A stretch of 64,000 nucleotides of DNA from Anaerolineae bacterium. GTDB lineage: Bacteria; Chloroflexota; Anaerolineae; Aggregatilineales; Phototrophicaceae. Of this stretch, positions 44,873 to 53,580 are shown piece after piece; positions within the stretch are counted from its first letter, which is position 1, and every line of letters begins with the position of its first letter. The notes under the pieces are model-generated. The model did no database searches and was not told the origin of the DNA. It saw nothing but the letters and a program-made list of their open reading frames with translations. The DNA lies in NCBI GenBank assembly GCA_022820125.1, contig JAJEGA010000027.1, positions 32,754 through 96,753 on the forward strand, in the 5' to 3' direction. The translations under genes and the position numbers were made by a program.

Positions 44873-46747
44873 CTATTCCGCCGCCGCCAGTGCGGGTTTG
44901 ACGCCCGATTGCGCTTCGTGTGTCACGATCTTTGACGGGATCAAACCTTGCGGACGTTTGATCATCATCAGGATGAGCAGGGCGCCATACAGCAAGAAGC
45001 GAAACTCGGAGAATTCGCGCAGCAATTCCGGCATGCCGATCAACACAATCGCGCCAACCACAATGCCCGGGTTGCTGGCGATGCCGCCGACGATGATCAA
45101 GCTCAAGACGTTGATTGAAATGAATACCGTGAAGCTATTGGGGAAGACCGTTCCAACTTTCGCCGCGAAGATGGCACCGGCCACGCCGCCGGTCGCCGCG
45201 CTAAGGGTGAATGCCAGCAATTTGGCGCGCGCCGTATCAATGCCCATCGCGGTCGCCACGTCCTCGTCTTCCCGAATCGCCATCCATTGTCGCCCTGTGC
45301 GCGAGTTGTTCAAGCGGATGGAAACGAATAACGTCACCAGGCTGGCTGCCAAGACGATGTAGTAGAGCTGTTCCGGATTCTTCAGCTCGGTGCCCAAAAA
45401 TATCGGTTTCGGGATCGCCTGCACCCCTTGCGCGCCGCCAATCAAGGGTTTCAGCCAATCCGATATCGCCAGCTTGCCAATAATTTCGCCGAAGCCCAGG
45501 GTCGCGATCGCGAGGTAATCGCCGCGCATCCTCAGTACAGGCACCGCGAAAATGAAGCCGGCGAACATGGCAGCCAGGAGGGCGATCGGGATGACTGTCC
45601 AAAATGTGAAAGTCCCTTTGAAGAGCCCGAGCGGCCCGATGGAAGTCAAGACAGCCAGGATGTACGCGCCGACCGCATAATTGGTCACATAACCGAGGTC
45701 AAGCAAGCCCGCCAGACCGATGGCGATATTCAAACCCAAGCCCATCAAGACGAAGATGCCGATGGTCACCGCCACATCGCTGAGCGTGCGCCCGATCAGC
45801 CATGGCAGCATCAGCATGAGCAAGACGAATAGGACAAAGCCCACGGTGTTGACCGCGCGGCGCGGCCCATAGTCCAGGTTGCTGAAGCGCTCGCGGGCTT
45901 GGCTGCCGAACAGCGCCCAGAAGAATCCGGCGGCGGTGCTGATGACAAACAAAGCGAGCGCCGCATTCTGACGCAGGGTATCACGGCGGAAAATCTCGCG
46001 CAATGTGTCGCGGTCGACATTTTCTTGCAAGATCAGGCGCGCCGTCTCGCCGAATGCGCCAATCAGCGCCGTGACGCCCAAGCCATAAATGAGCGCGCGG
46101 CGCGGAACGGTCGGCAAAAGATAAAGGATGGACCCGCCAAGACCGGAAACAATTGACACGAGACCCAGCGCGCCGATGCCACGCATGAGGTCCTTTCGAT
46201 TGTCGAAGGTGACGACTTCCACCCAATCGCGATCGATATTGACAAAGACAGAACGCAGGTCGCCTTTGACCTCGAAAATCAGGGCGAAGGAATATGTGAC
46301 GATGCCCACCAAAACGGCGACCAGCAGCCATATTCCAATCGCGGTTTGCATCTCGGCGCCGGCGCGTAGCCGCCCCCAGGCGATGACCGATGCCGCCACC
46401 AAGGGCGCCAGACGCAGCGTCATAAAAAGGAGGAAACGATATTCGTCCGAGTTGAACAAGAGCAAGATGACGCTGGGCAATGCCGTCAGCAGGCCCACGG
46501 CGACGCCGGCAACAAGCATCCGCGGCGCGCTCTCGCCCTGTTCCCGCAGGCGCCCCGCGGCGAAGTAGGCGGTGACAAAGGGCGCGGTCAGCAGCATCAA
46601 CTGCCCCAGGCTGATGAAGCGATCAACCACCTCGCGCTCGTGGAAAGCCGCGACCATGCCGACAGCGCCGGTGAACAATATAAATGCGCCTGATAGCAAT
46701 CCTAGCGACAGAACATCTCTGGAGGTTCGCGAACGCAATACGTCCAT
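44873..46747 (-). CDS. livM: Branched-chain amino-acid permease LivM with long N-terminal membrane extension
   Basis: At 624 residues this is almost twice the usual LivM. The C-terminal ~310 residues are a clear permease: GLGLNIAIGLAGLLDLGYV, the AVPVLRMRGDYLAIATLGFG coupling region, and IREDEDVATAMGID, which contacts the ATPase. The first ~300 residues hold about seven additional hydrophobic segments (GLLSGAFILFTGAVGMVAAF; ALGLVSIVSGLGGSILYLLP) and an extracytoplasmic-looking stretch around 160-200. Their role is unknown; they could be a sensor or a fused LivH-like remnant, though no LivH motif is visible. Ten bases after livH. Confidence 0.9.
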   Translation of the reverse strand: MDVLRSRTSRDVLSLGLLSGAFILFTGAVGMVAAFHEREVVDRFISLGQLMLLTAPFVTAYFAAGRLREQGESAPRMLVAGVAVGLLTALPSVILLLFNSDEYRFLLFMTLRLAPLVAASVIAWGRLRAGAEMQTAIGIWLLVAVLVGIVTYSFALIFEVKGDLRSVFVNIDRDWVEVVTFDNRKDLMRGIGALGLVSIVSGLGGSILYLLPTVPRRALIYGLGVTALIGAFGETARLILQENVDRDTLREIFRRDTLRQNAALALFVISTAAGFFWALFGSQARERFSNLDYGPRRAVNTVGFVLFVLLMLMLPWLIGRTLSDVAVTIGIFVLMGLGLNIAIGLAGLLDLGYVTNYAVGAYILAVLTSIGPLGLFKGTFTFWTVIPIALLAAMFAGFIFAVPVLRMRGDYLAIATLGFGEIIGKLAISDWLKPLIGGAQGVQAIPKPIFLGTELKNPEQLYYIVLAASLVTLFVSIRLNNSRTGRQWMAIREDEDVATAMGIDTARAKLLAFTLSAATGGVAGAIFAAKVGTVFPNSFTVFISINVLSLIIVGGIASNPGIVVGAIVLIGMPELLREFSEFRFLLYGALLILMMIKRPQGLIPSKIVTHEAQSGVKPALAAAE

Positions 46748-46756
46748 GAGCGCCTC

Positions 46757-47821
46757 CTATGCCTTCTTCTCGGACAGGCGTTCGCCCAGGATGCCTTGCG
46801 GGCGGAAGATCAGCACCAGCACCAGCATCGTAAAGGCGATCACGTCTTTGAGCTGATTCGCGCCCGGGATGCCGAGCCCGGCCAACACCAAATTGGGTCC
46901 GATCGCTTCAATCACGCCGAGGAACAAGCCGCCGAGCATCGCGCCCGGGATGTTGCCGATGCCGCCGAGAACAGCTGCGGTAAAAGCCTTGATGCCGGGG
47001 ATGAAACCCATAAAGAAATTGACCCCCTGCGGGCGGAACACGCCGTTGATCACGCCGGCTGAGCCAGCCAGAAACCCGCCGACGCCGAAGGTGAACATAA
47101 TGACAAAATCAATGTCGATGCCCATTAAGCGGGCGACTTCCTTATTCTCCGAAACCGCGCGCATCGCCTTGCCAATCCGCGTGCGCTCCACCAGCCAGTA
47201 CAGGCAGAGCATCAGCGCCAATGCGGAGAAGAACACAAAAATCTGCACAATTGGTATGTTGATGCCGCCGAGCGATATGGCGCCCTGCAGAATCTTCACC
47301 TGCGGATAAGCCTTGAATCCGGAGCCATACAAACCGCGAAAGGTATATTGCAAAAAGAAGGACGCGCCAATAGCCGTGATCAAGGGCACCAAACGCGGGC
47401 TGCCGCGCAAGGGTCGATAGGCGACCCGTTCTAGTAAAATCGCCACCGTCATCGACACCAGACCGGCGAACATAATCATCAGCGGAATCGCCAGCAGCGG
47501 CTGGTCGTTAAGAAAGCCGGTGCGGTTGAAAGCCTCAGCGAGGAAAACGGTGGAAAAGGCGCCCGCCATGAAGACCTCGCCATGCGCGAAGTTGATCATC
47601 AGCAAAATGCCGTAGACCAGCGTGTAGCCAAGCGCGATTAAGGCGTAGATGCTGCCCTGAGACAAGCCGGCGGCAAAGAGATTCACCCACTGCGCCAGTG
47701 TGATGCGGCCAGAAGACAGCGTGTTCCAAGCGCCGACCACCACGCCGAGCACAATAAGCACGCGCAGGACGTCAATGGTGAAGTCTACCCAGGAGAATTC
47801 GTCAGTTTTCCATTTGAACAT
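46757..47821 (-). CDS. livH: Branched-chain amino-acid permease
   Basis: A 354-residue LivH permease: LSQGSIYALIALGYTLVYGI, LMINFAHGEVFMAGAF, and AMRAVSENKEVARLMGID, the ATPase coupling helix, are diagnostic, as is FMGFIPGIKAFTAAVLGGIG. A short extra N-terminal helix (about 45 residues) precedes the family core. It lies between livK and livM in the operon. Confidence 0.93.
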   Translation of the reverse strand: MFKWKTDEFSWVDFTIDVLRVLIVLGVVVGAWNTLSSGRITLAQWVNLFAAGLSQGSIYALIALGYTLVYGILLMINFAHGEVFMAGAFSTVFLAEAFNRTGFLNDQPLLAIPLMIMFAGLVSMTVAILLERVAYRPLRGSPRLVPLITAIGASFFLQYTFRGLYGSGFKAYPQVKILQGAISLGGINIPIVQIFVFFSALALMLCLYWLVERTRIGKAMRAVSENKEVARLMGIDIDFVIMFTFGVGGFLAGSAGVINGVFRPQGVNFFMGFIPGIKAFTAAVLGGIGNIPGAMLGGLFLGVIEAIGPNLVLAGLGIPGANQLKDVIAFTMLVLVLIFRPQGILGERLSEKKA

Positions 47822-47889
47822 AGGCGCTACCGTTGTGCCGCTTGGTCGAGTTTTCCGTTCGCCGTCCCATGCAGGTCAGGCGAATCCAT

Positions 47890-49155
47890 CTAATCAAATG
47901 AGTCCGCCGCGAAATTCCACGCTATCGGCGGCGGCCAATTGTCGTCGTAAACTTCCGCTTCGGTGATTTCGAATACCGCCAGCGCCGTGCCCGGCGAGCA
48001 GTCGCCCGCGAAGGGAGAATCCTCGCGGCAGGTCAAACGCCCCGTCAAGCCCGGGTAATCTTCCGTCGCGGCCACGGCATCGCGGATGGCTTGGCGGCCG
48101 AAGGTGATGGCGCCGTCCGCATGCGCGACAGCGACCGACTCCAAGGCGTCCAGCAGCAGGTTGGTCGCGTCATAGGCATGGGCATGGTAGCCGCTGGGCG
48201 GGTCGCTGCCATATTCTTCCTGCCATTGCCTGAGCAGCTCGTCATAGGCATCGCCGCTGACGAGCGGACCGGAAACATAGATGCCGATAGCCGCATCCCC
48301 CGTATTTTCAGGGAAGCTGGACGAGAAGCTGGCCGCGCCGCCGATGATGATCGTATCTTCCAGTCCGACGATATACTGCATCTGCGCCGCGAAGAAGTTG
48401 GACTCGGGCTCGAACAGCGGCACGTAAATCGCATCCGGCTGATGTACGGCGATTTCGGTCAATATCGACGACATATCGGTATCGCCTTTGTTGACCGCGC
48501 CTTCAAACACCACCTCGCCATCGAGCTCAGCGAATGTATCGGCGACCGCGCGCGCGAGCCCCGATGTATAGGGGTCGCCGTCATGCACCGTCGCAAGCGA
48601 CTGCGCCCCCAGCGCATGAAGGGCGAACTCCGCCAGGCGCTTGCCTTCGATCAAGCCGTTCTGACTGGTGCGAAAGTAGCCCGGCTGATGTGAACCGCCG
48701 CCGGCAATGTCGTCGTTGGTCAGGCTGGGCGATGTGTTCGATGGCGCGATCATCACTAAACCCGATTCGCTGATGATCGGGATCGCGCCTTGAGCCGCGC
48801 TGGAGCAATTGGTGCCGATGGCGCCGGCCACGGTCGGATCCGCCGCCAATCGCTGCGCCGCCACTTGCCCGCCTTCCGCCGTGCACAAACTGTCCTCGAG
48901 CGCCAGTTCAATCTCACGATCGAGCAAGCGGTAATCCCGCGCGAGCAGAGCAAGTTCAACCCCGCCGAGCGTATCTTCGCCCAAATAATTGATCGCGCCG
49001 GAAACAACCAGCATCGCGCCCACGACGATGGGATCATCGGGGCCGACTTCGACGCAGCCCAAGGGATCATCGCAGGCAGCGTCAGCGGAAACTGGCAGGA
49101 GGATGATTAAGAGCAGGCTTGCGGCGCAGAGGCGACGAATTAGAAGACTGATCAC
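47890..49155 (-). CDS. livK: Branched-chain amino-acid-type ABC substrate-binding protein
   Basis: A 421-residue periplasmic/lipid-side binding protein of the Leu/Ile/Val family. Signal peptide (LCAASLLLIILLPVSADA), then VEVGPDDPIVVGAMLVVSGA, GGQVAAQRLAADPTVAGAIG and SNTSPSLTNDD, which form the ligand cleft. A CREDSPFAGDCSPG pair near the end may be a disulfide. It is a paralogue of the next gene upstream (49348-50625), sharing most of these words. Close to LivH (68 bases). The ligand could be an amino acid, amide or urea; this family is broad. Confidence 0.9.
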   Translation of the reverse strand: MISLLIRRLCAASLLLIILLPVSADAACDDPLGCVEVGPDDPIVVGAMLVVSGAINYLGEDTLGGVELALLARDYRLLDREIELALEDSLCTAEGGQVAAQRLAADPTVAGAIGTNCSSAAQGAIPIISESGLVMIAPSNTSPSLTNDDIAGGGSHQPGYFRTSQNGLIEGKRLAEFALHALGAQSLATVHDGDPYTSGLARAVADTFAELDGEVVFEGAVNKGDTDMSSILTEIAVHQPDAIYVPLFEPESNFFAAQMQYIVGLEDTIIIGGAASFSSSFPENTGDAAIGIYVSGPLVSGDAYDELLRQWQEEYGSDPPSGYHAHAYDATNLLLDALESVAVAHADGAITFGRQAIRDAVAATEDYPGLTGRLTCREDSPFAGDCSPGTALAVFEITEAEVYDDNWPPPIAWNFAADSFD

Positions 49156-49277
49156 TGGATTGATTTCCTGTTTGTGCTTGATTCAATCATTCTGCGGGCG
49201 ATACGCGCATAGCAACGCTGGGGTCTTTGATTGAATTTAGGCCAAGCGGCAATCGCTGCGCGCCGTTAACACAAGTC

Positions 49278-49318
49278 AACGGACAAGCCAGAGAATGCAG
49301 CTCCCTGGCTTGTCCGTT
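49278..49318. terminator. 14-bp hairpin between the two livK paralogues
   Basis: AACGGACAAGCCAG (49278-49291), 13-base loop, CTGGCTTGTCCGTT (49305-49318): a perfect stem just after the stop of the upstream binding-protein gene. It probably ends or protects part of the transcripts, giving more binding protein than permease. Confidence 0.65.
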
Positions 49319-49347
49319 CTTGATTTAGGCTGGTTCGGCAGCGCAGA

Positions 49348-50625
49348 CTAAGCGTCGCCGGCCATCGACATGGAGAGATCCCAGACGATTGGCGGCGGCC
49401 AAGCGCCTTCGTCGACCTGCGCCTCGCCGATCTCAAAGACGGCAAGCGCGGTGCCTGTCGCGCAGTCGCCGTTGAACGGAGAGTCTTCACGGCAGGTCAG
49501 CGTACCGGTCAAGCCCTCATAATCTTCAACTGCCTGCATCGCATCGCGCAGCGCTTGACGGCCAATCACCAGCGTGCCGTCATCCATTTCTTCGGCAACG
49601 GCTTCGATGGCGTTCATCAGCAGATTCGCGCCGTCGTAAGCATGGGCGTGGAAGCCGCTTGGCGGGGCTGCGGTGCCGCCTGGCTGCTCTTCCGCCCACA
49701 ACTCCAGGAATGCGTCATAAGCCTCGCCGGAAACATGGGGGCCGGTCATATAGACGCCGACCGCGGCTGCGCCCGTATTCTGCGCGAAAGTCGCCGAGAA
49801 GCTGCCATCGGCTGTCATCATCACCGCGTCTTCCAAGCCTGGGGTGTTCGCCGCTTGCGAGACGATGAATTCAGACTCGGGCACGAAGACGGGCAGGTAA
49901 ACAACATCGGGCTCGCTGGCGGCGATTTCGGTGAGAATCGCGCTCATGTCGGTGTCGCCCTTGCTGACTGCCCCTTGGAATACCACGTCGCCGTTTCGCC
50001 CGGCAAACTCATTCGCCATAACCACCGCGAGCCCTTCGGTATAGGGGTCGCCATCGTGGATGGTGGCGACGGCGCCGGCTTTGAGGACCTCAACGGCGAA
50101 ACGGGCGCCCATCGCGCCCTGGAACAGGTCGTTATGCGCGGTGCGGAAGTAGCCTGGATAGTACGTGCCGCCAGCGTCCGCGTCGTCATTGGTTAATCTG
50201 GGCGATGTGTTGGAAGACGAAATCATTAGCATGCCCGCTTCGCTAATGATCGGCATAGCGCCTTGCGCCGCGCCGGAGCAGGTTGTCCCGATTACTCCCA
50301 CGATAGATTCATCCGCGGCTACTCGTTGAGCGGCTGCTTGGCCGCCCTCGGCCGAACATAAGCTGTCCTCTTCGACCACGATAACCTCGCGCCCGAGCAA
50401 CATGCCGTCGCGTCCCAGGATAGCCAGCTCAACGCCGCCGAGGGAATCCTCGCCGTAGAAGGATGTAGCGCCGGAAAGCGAAAGCATTGCGCCAATGATA
50501 ATTGGATCATCAGGACCAACCTCGACGCATCCCAATTCGTCCATGCAATGCCCATCCGCAAGCGCAGGAACGCTTAAGCCAAGCAGCAGACATAAGACAG
50601 TGAGTACAAGTAGTGAGCGTTTCAT
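49348..50625 (-). CDS. Second branched-chain amino-acid-type ABC binding protein
   Basis: A 425-residue paralogue of the gene at 47890-49155, first in the operon. Signal peptide (LLVLTVLCLLLGLSVPALA), then VEVGPDDPIIIGAMLSLSGA, GGQAAAQRVAADESIVGVIG, SNTSPRLTNDD and the C-terminal CREDSPFNGDCATG. Relative to its paralogue the cleft residues differ around FYGEDSLGG/YLGEDTLGG, so the two may bind different ligands. It has the strong promoter at 50652-50681 and RBS AAGGGAGA. A hairpin follows. Confidence 0.92.
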   Translation of the reverse strand: MKRSLLVLTVLCLLLGLSVPALADGHCMDELGCVEVGPDDPIIIGAMLSLSGATSFYGEDSLGGVELAILGRDGMLLGREVIVVEEDSLCSAEGGQAAAQRVAADESIVGVIGTTCSGAAQGAMPIISEAGMLMISSSNTSPRLTNDDADAGGTYYPGYFRTAHNDLFQGAMGARFAVEVLKAGAVATIHDGDPYTEGLAVVMANEFAGRNGDVVFQGAVSKGDTDMSAILTEIAASEPDVVYLPVFVPESEFIVSQAANTPGLEDAVMMTADGSFSATFAQNTGAAAVGVYMTGPHVSGEAYDAFLELWAEEQPGGTAAPPSGFHAHAYDGANLLMNAIEAVAEEMDDGTLVIGRQALRDAMQAVEDYEGLTGTLTCREDSPFNGDCATGTALAVFEIGEAQVDEGAWPPPIVWDLSMSMAGDA

Positions 50626-50651
50626 GGTTCTGTGTCTCCCTTCAATTGGTC

Positions 50652-50681
50652 ATAATCGCGCTAAACTCTCGATGCTGTCAA
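50652..50681 (-). promoter_or_regulatory. liv operon promoter
   Basis: On the minus strand: perfect TTGACA (50676-50681), 18-bp spacer, GATTAT (50652-50657), then RBS AAGGGAGA before the ATG at 50625. The remainder of the 269-base divergent gap shows AT-rich sequence and a TACAAT (50828-50833) that may serve the plus-strand gene. Confidence 0.6.
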
Positions 50682-50894
50682 TTATAATCAGCTTTTGAAA
50701 ATTTGTATAACATTTCCCAAAATGGATGAAATGTTCGACTATCATGATGCGCCAGTTGCGCGCTTTCCCCGCTGAAAGCCCTCGCAGCGCCTATGCGAAT
50801 CATTATACGATATCTTCACCTATATTGTACAATCGCCCATAAGTCGGGCTGCGCCGCCCGTCCGCTGCATTAACCATCCGGAAAACGCCAACGC

Positions 50895-52082
50895 ATGAAA
50901 CTCCTGGTCGTTGTTTCCTCGCTCGATTTAAGGCAGCCTTTTAGCGCGACGCCGGCTTGGTGGCAGTTGCTGAAGGGGCTCTATGAATTGGAGGCGGAGC
51001 TTATCGCCACGCCGTATCAGGGCGCGTCGGTTGAGAGCCTTTGGTGGCGCGCGGCGCCGAATCCAGCGCGCTTGCCCGGTGATGTCTTCAAGTCAATCCG
51101 CGGTTTTTCCCGCGCGCTGCTGCCTTCCCGCCGCGGGGCAGCCGGCAGCCAGGAGGATGGCGAATCTCTCAGCGACAAAGCCGTCAGGCACGCGGCGAAC
51201 ACGCTGATAGCGCCCCTGTGGAAACGACATCTCGAACAGATCCTCCGCCGCGACAACGATGTGGACGCCATCCTTTTTCTGACGGTTCCGCTCAATCATC
51301 TGCGCGGAGTGCCGGGCTATATCTCGCGCAAGTTCAATCTTCCGGTCTTCTACTATGACGGCGATGTGCCGGCAAGCCTGCCTGATATGGCTGGCTTCGC
51401 CTCCGGCTTTCGCATTTATCAAGGCGCCGACCTGAGCGAGTACACGGCATTCATCAGCAATAGCAGCGGCGGCGCGAAGATGCTGGAGGCGCTCGGCGCG
51501 GAAAATGCGCACACCCTCTGGTACGCTGCCGATCCCGATCTCTTCAGTCCAATTTCGACGTCGGCGCAAGATATTGATGTGTTTTTCTACGGTCATGGTC
51601 GCGAATACCGGTCCGACTGGATCGACCGCATGATCACCGCGCCCTCAGCGCAAATCGCTGGCGCCCGCTTCGCCGTCCGCGGGACGAAGCTGGGGGACCT
51701 GGGCGCGGCGCGGAAGCTGCCCTACCTCAGCTTCAGCAAGCTGCGCGAGTATGTCTGCCGCAGCAAAATCAATCTGTGCATCACGCGCGGCGCGCATGCG
51801 AGCGTATACGCATCTTCATCCTCCCGTCCATTTGAACTAGCGTCGCTAGGCGCTTGCATTGTCGCCAACCCCTACCTCGGGATTGAGGAATGGTTTGAAC
51901 CTGGGGTGGAGCTGATCGTCGTTGACTCAGCCGAAGAGGCGATTGAGCGATACCAATACTTGCTGGCAAACGAAAAAGAGCGGATCGCCATCGGCGCCGC
52001 CGCTCGTCAGCGTGTGCTGAAGCAGCATACCTTTCGGCATCGCGCCCACGAATTGATGCGCATCATCAAGACCTACATCTAG
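50895..52082 (+). CDS. Glycosyltransferase, CgeB/GT-B-like
   Basis: A 395-residue GT-B fold protein. The C-terminal half has the group-1-like donor region: SSSRPFELASLGACIVANPY, then LIVVDSAEEAIERYQYLLAN, and the RQRVLKQHTFRHRAHELM ending typical of CgeB-type enzymes (Glyco_trans_1_2). The N-terminal half (KLLVVVSSLDLRQPFSATPA) is variable, as expected for the acceptor domain. No signal or membrane helix. Probably adds a sugar in surface glycan synthesis; donor and acceptor unknown. It stands alone, divergent from the liv operon. Confidence 0.8.
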   Translation: MKLLVVVSSLDLRQPFSATPAWWQLLKGLYELEAELIATPYQGASVESLWWRAAPNPARLPGDVFKSIRGFSRALLPSRRGAAGSQEDGESLSDKAVRHAANTLIAPLWKRHLEQILRRDNDVDAILFLTVPLNHLRGVPGYISRKFNLPVFYYDGDVPASLPDMAGFASGFRIYQGADLSEYTAFISNSSGGAKMLEALGAENAHTLWYAADPDLFSPISTSAQDIDVFFYGHGREYRSDWIDRMITAPSAQIAGARFAVRGTKLGDLGAARKLPYLSFSKLREYVCRSKINLCITRGAHASVYASSSSRPFELASLGACIVANPYLGIEEWFEPGVELIVVDSAEEAIERYQYLLANEKERIAIGAAARQRVLKQHTFRHRAHELMRIIKTYI

Positions 52083-52086
52083 CGGA

Positions 52087-52202
52087 AGTGTATCCATTTC
52101 GGTTGAATATAGAAAATATCATCATTCAAGCATCTGTAGGGGCGAGCCTTGGCTCGCCCACTTGATTATCTCCGGCGGGCGATTCACAGAATCGCCCCTA
52201 CA
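52087..52202. repeat. Dispersed repeat copy C
   Basis: The left part 52087-52134 is a near copy of 24886-24932 (AGTGTATCCATTTCGGT start). The core 52135-52202 holds TGTAGGGGCGAGCC-TT-GGCTCGCCC and a second inverted GGGCGATTC...GAATCGCCCC. It begins five bases after the glycosyltransferase stop and may end its transcript. Confidence 0.7.
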
Positions 52203-52245
52203 ATTTTCGCTAAAGGATGATGTCGACGCTGAAAGAATATTACGC

Positions 52246-52277
52246 TTGACATGAATTCCAACCGACTTCGATACACT
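52246..52277 (+). promoter_or_regulatory. Possible promoter for the 52351 gene
   Basis: Consensus TTGACA (52246-52251) with weak -10 choices, GATACA (18-bp spacer) or TACACT (20-bp). AGGAGG at 52337-52342 gives a strong ribosome site before the ATG at 52351. Confidence 0.4.
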
Positions 52278-52350
52278 ACCCATCTAGCCCCTTGCGGCTT
52301 CCCGTCTCCAACATTACAATAGAATATCTGTTCGAGCAGGAGGCTGGCTG

Positions 52351-53184
52351 ATGACATTTGACCCGGCAAAAGCGCGTGATTTCGTCTATCGCAAGGGCAC
52401 GCTCTTGGAACGAGCGCTCTTCGCCTGGCTGTTTGAGGGCGGCCGCCTCGAGCGCCTGCAGCAGATTATTCTCTGCTATAAGAATCCTGACGGCGGCTTC
52501 GGGCATGGCTTGGAGCATGATATCAAGGCGCCGCAATCGCATCCGCTGGCGCTGGAATACCTGCTAGGTATGATGAAACACGCGGGCGTCCCTGCTGGTT
52601 CGATTTTCGCCGGCGCTTCCGACTGGCTGGAAGCGCGGATGGACGAGCAAGGCAATTTGCGCAACCCGCCCGAAACGCGCCAATACCCGCTGGAACCCTG
52701 GTGGCGGGAGATGGGCGGGCAGACCATGCCCGATTCGATCGTCGGCAACCTGATGCGCTATAGCGCGGCGACGCCATCCCTCATCAATAAAACCAAAGCC
52801 TGGGCGCTCGCCAACTATACGCCGGAGAAAGTCAAAGACAACAACTGGCTGTTCATGGCTTATCACGCCTTTGACTATTTCTTCGCCATAGATGACTTGC
52901 CGGAGCTTCAAGACTTGCGGCGGGCGACGGTCGACAATATCGTGGCTTGCGCTCTGGCGGCGCCGGAAAATCAATACGATTCGCTTTTTGTCTTCGCGCC
53001 GACGCCAGACTCCATGATTGCGCGCGCCCTGCCCCCTGGCCTGGCGGATCGCTTTCTGGACGCGCTGTCAAACGCGCAGCAGGCGGAGGGCCACTGGCTC
53101 GATCAACACAATCTCCCGCAATGGTACCCGATGACCACAATCAATGTCTTGCTGGCGCTGAAGCGATACGGGCGCTGGCGCTAG
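52351..53184 (+). CDS. Uncharacterised protein, terpenoid-cyclase-toroid-like
   Basis: A 277-residue cytoplasmic protein. YKNPDGGFGHGLEHD (near residue 48) resembles the QxPDGGFG repeats of the alpha/alpha-toroid fold of prenyltransferases and squalene-hopene cyclases, and GHWLDQHNLPQWYPMTTINV near the end is another helix-pair phrase. Only one to two such repeats are seen, no DxDD acid motif, and no membrane segment, so it is not a working cyclase as far as I can see. A sugar- or lipid-modifying role is possible. It has a strong RBS and its own promoter. No operon partner: the next gene is almost 400 bases on. Confidence 0.65.
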   Translation: MTFDPAKARDFVYRKGTLLERALFAWLFEGGRLERLQQIILCYKNPDGGFGHGLEHDIKAPQSHPLALEYLLGMMKHAGVPAGSIFAGASDWLEARMDEQGNLRNPPETRQYPLEPWWREMGGQTMPDSIVGNLMRYSAATPSLINKTKAWALANYTPEKVKDNNWLFMAYHAFDYFFAIDDLPELQDLRRATVDNIVACALAAPENQYDSLFVFAPTPDSMIARALPPGLADRFLDALSNAQQAEGHWLDQHNLPQWYPMTTINVLLALKRYGRWR

Positions 53185-53208
53185 GGCTGTAGCCGCACAG
53201 CGACGTAT

Positions 53209-53349
53209 CAGGGCAATCGCAGCAAAATCATAATGCGTCGTTCGCCACGAAAATTGTGAAAATGTAGGGGCGTATCGCCGATACGCCCGTTGAATATGAC
53301 ATAAAATTGTTATTTATCAGCGCAATTTCATTTGATGCGATTGCCCTGC
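53209..53349. mobile_element. MITE-like element F with 9-bp target duplication
   Basis: Ends CAGGGCAATCGCA (53209-53221) and TGCGATTGCCCTG (53336-53348) are perfect 13-bp inverted repeats, with weaker pairing for ~15 more bases. GCGACGTAT flanks it: 53200-53208 and 53350-53358, with one extra base at the right end as in element A. The centre holds the hairpin TGTAGGGGCGTATC-GCC-GATACGCCC (53263-53288). No coding capacity. Confidence 0.75.
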
Positions 53350-53580
53350 GCGACGTATCCCATCTTGGCTCAATGTCGCGCTCGTTGTGCTATACTTGCG
53401 CAAAAGCATTGCGGCGTCTAAGTGGAAGTGATTCCTGGCGCGTCATGAGCATGACGGCTGTATGAAAGAAAATGCCAAAATAAATGAAAACTTGTAGGGG
53501 CGAGCCGGTAGCTGGCCCACGCTTACTTTAGCTATCTAGTACTATTCGCCTGATTGATTTGGTTCTACTGAGCGGGCTCA
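53350..53580. repeat. Gap with hairpin repeat G and promoter
   Basis: TGC-TATACT (53388-53396) is an extended -10 that probably serves the gene at 53581, and gives a leader of about 175 bases. Repeat copy G (TGTAGGGGCGAGCC...GGCCCAC, 53493-53520) lies within that leader and might form an attenuating hairpin. No gene seen. Confidence 0.45.
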
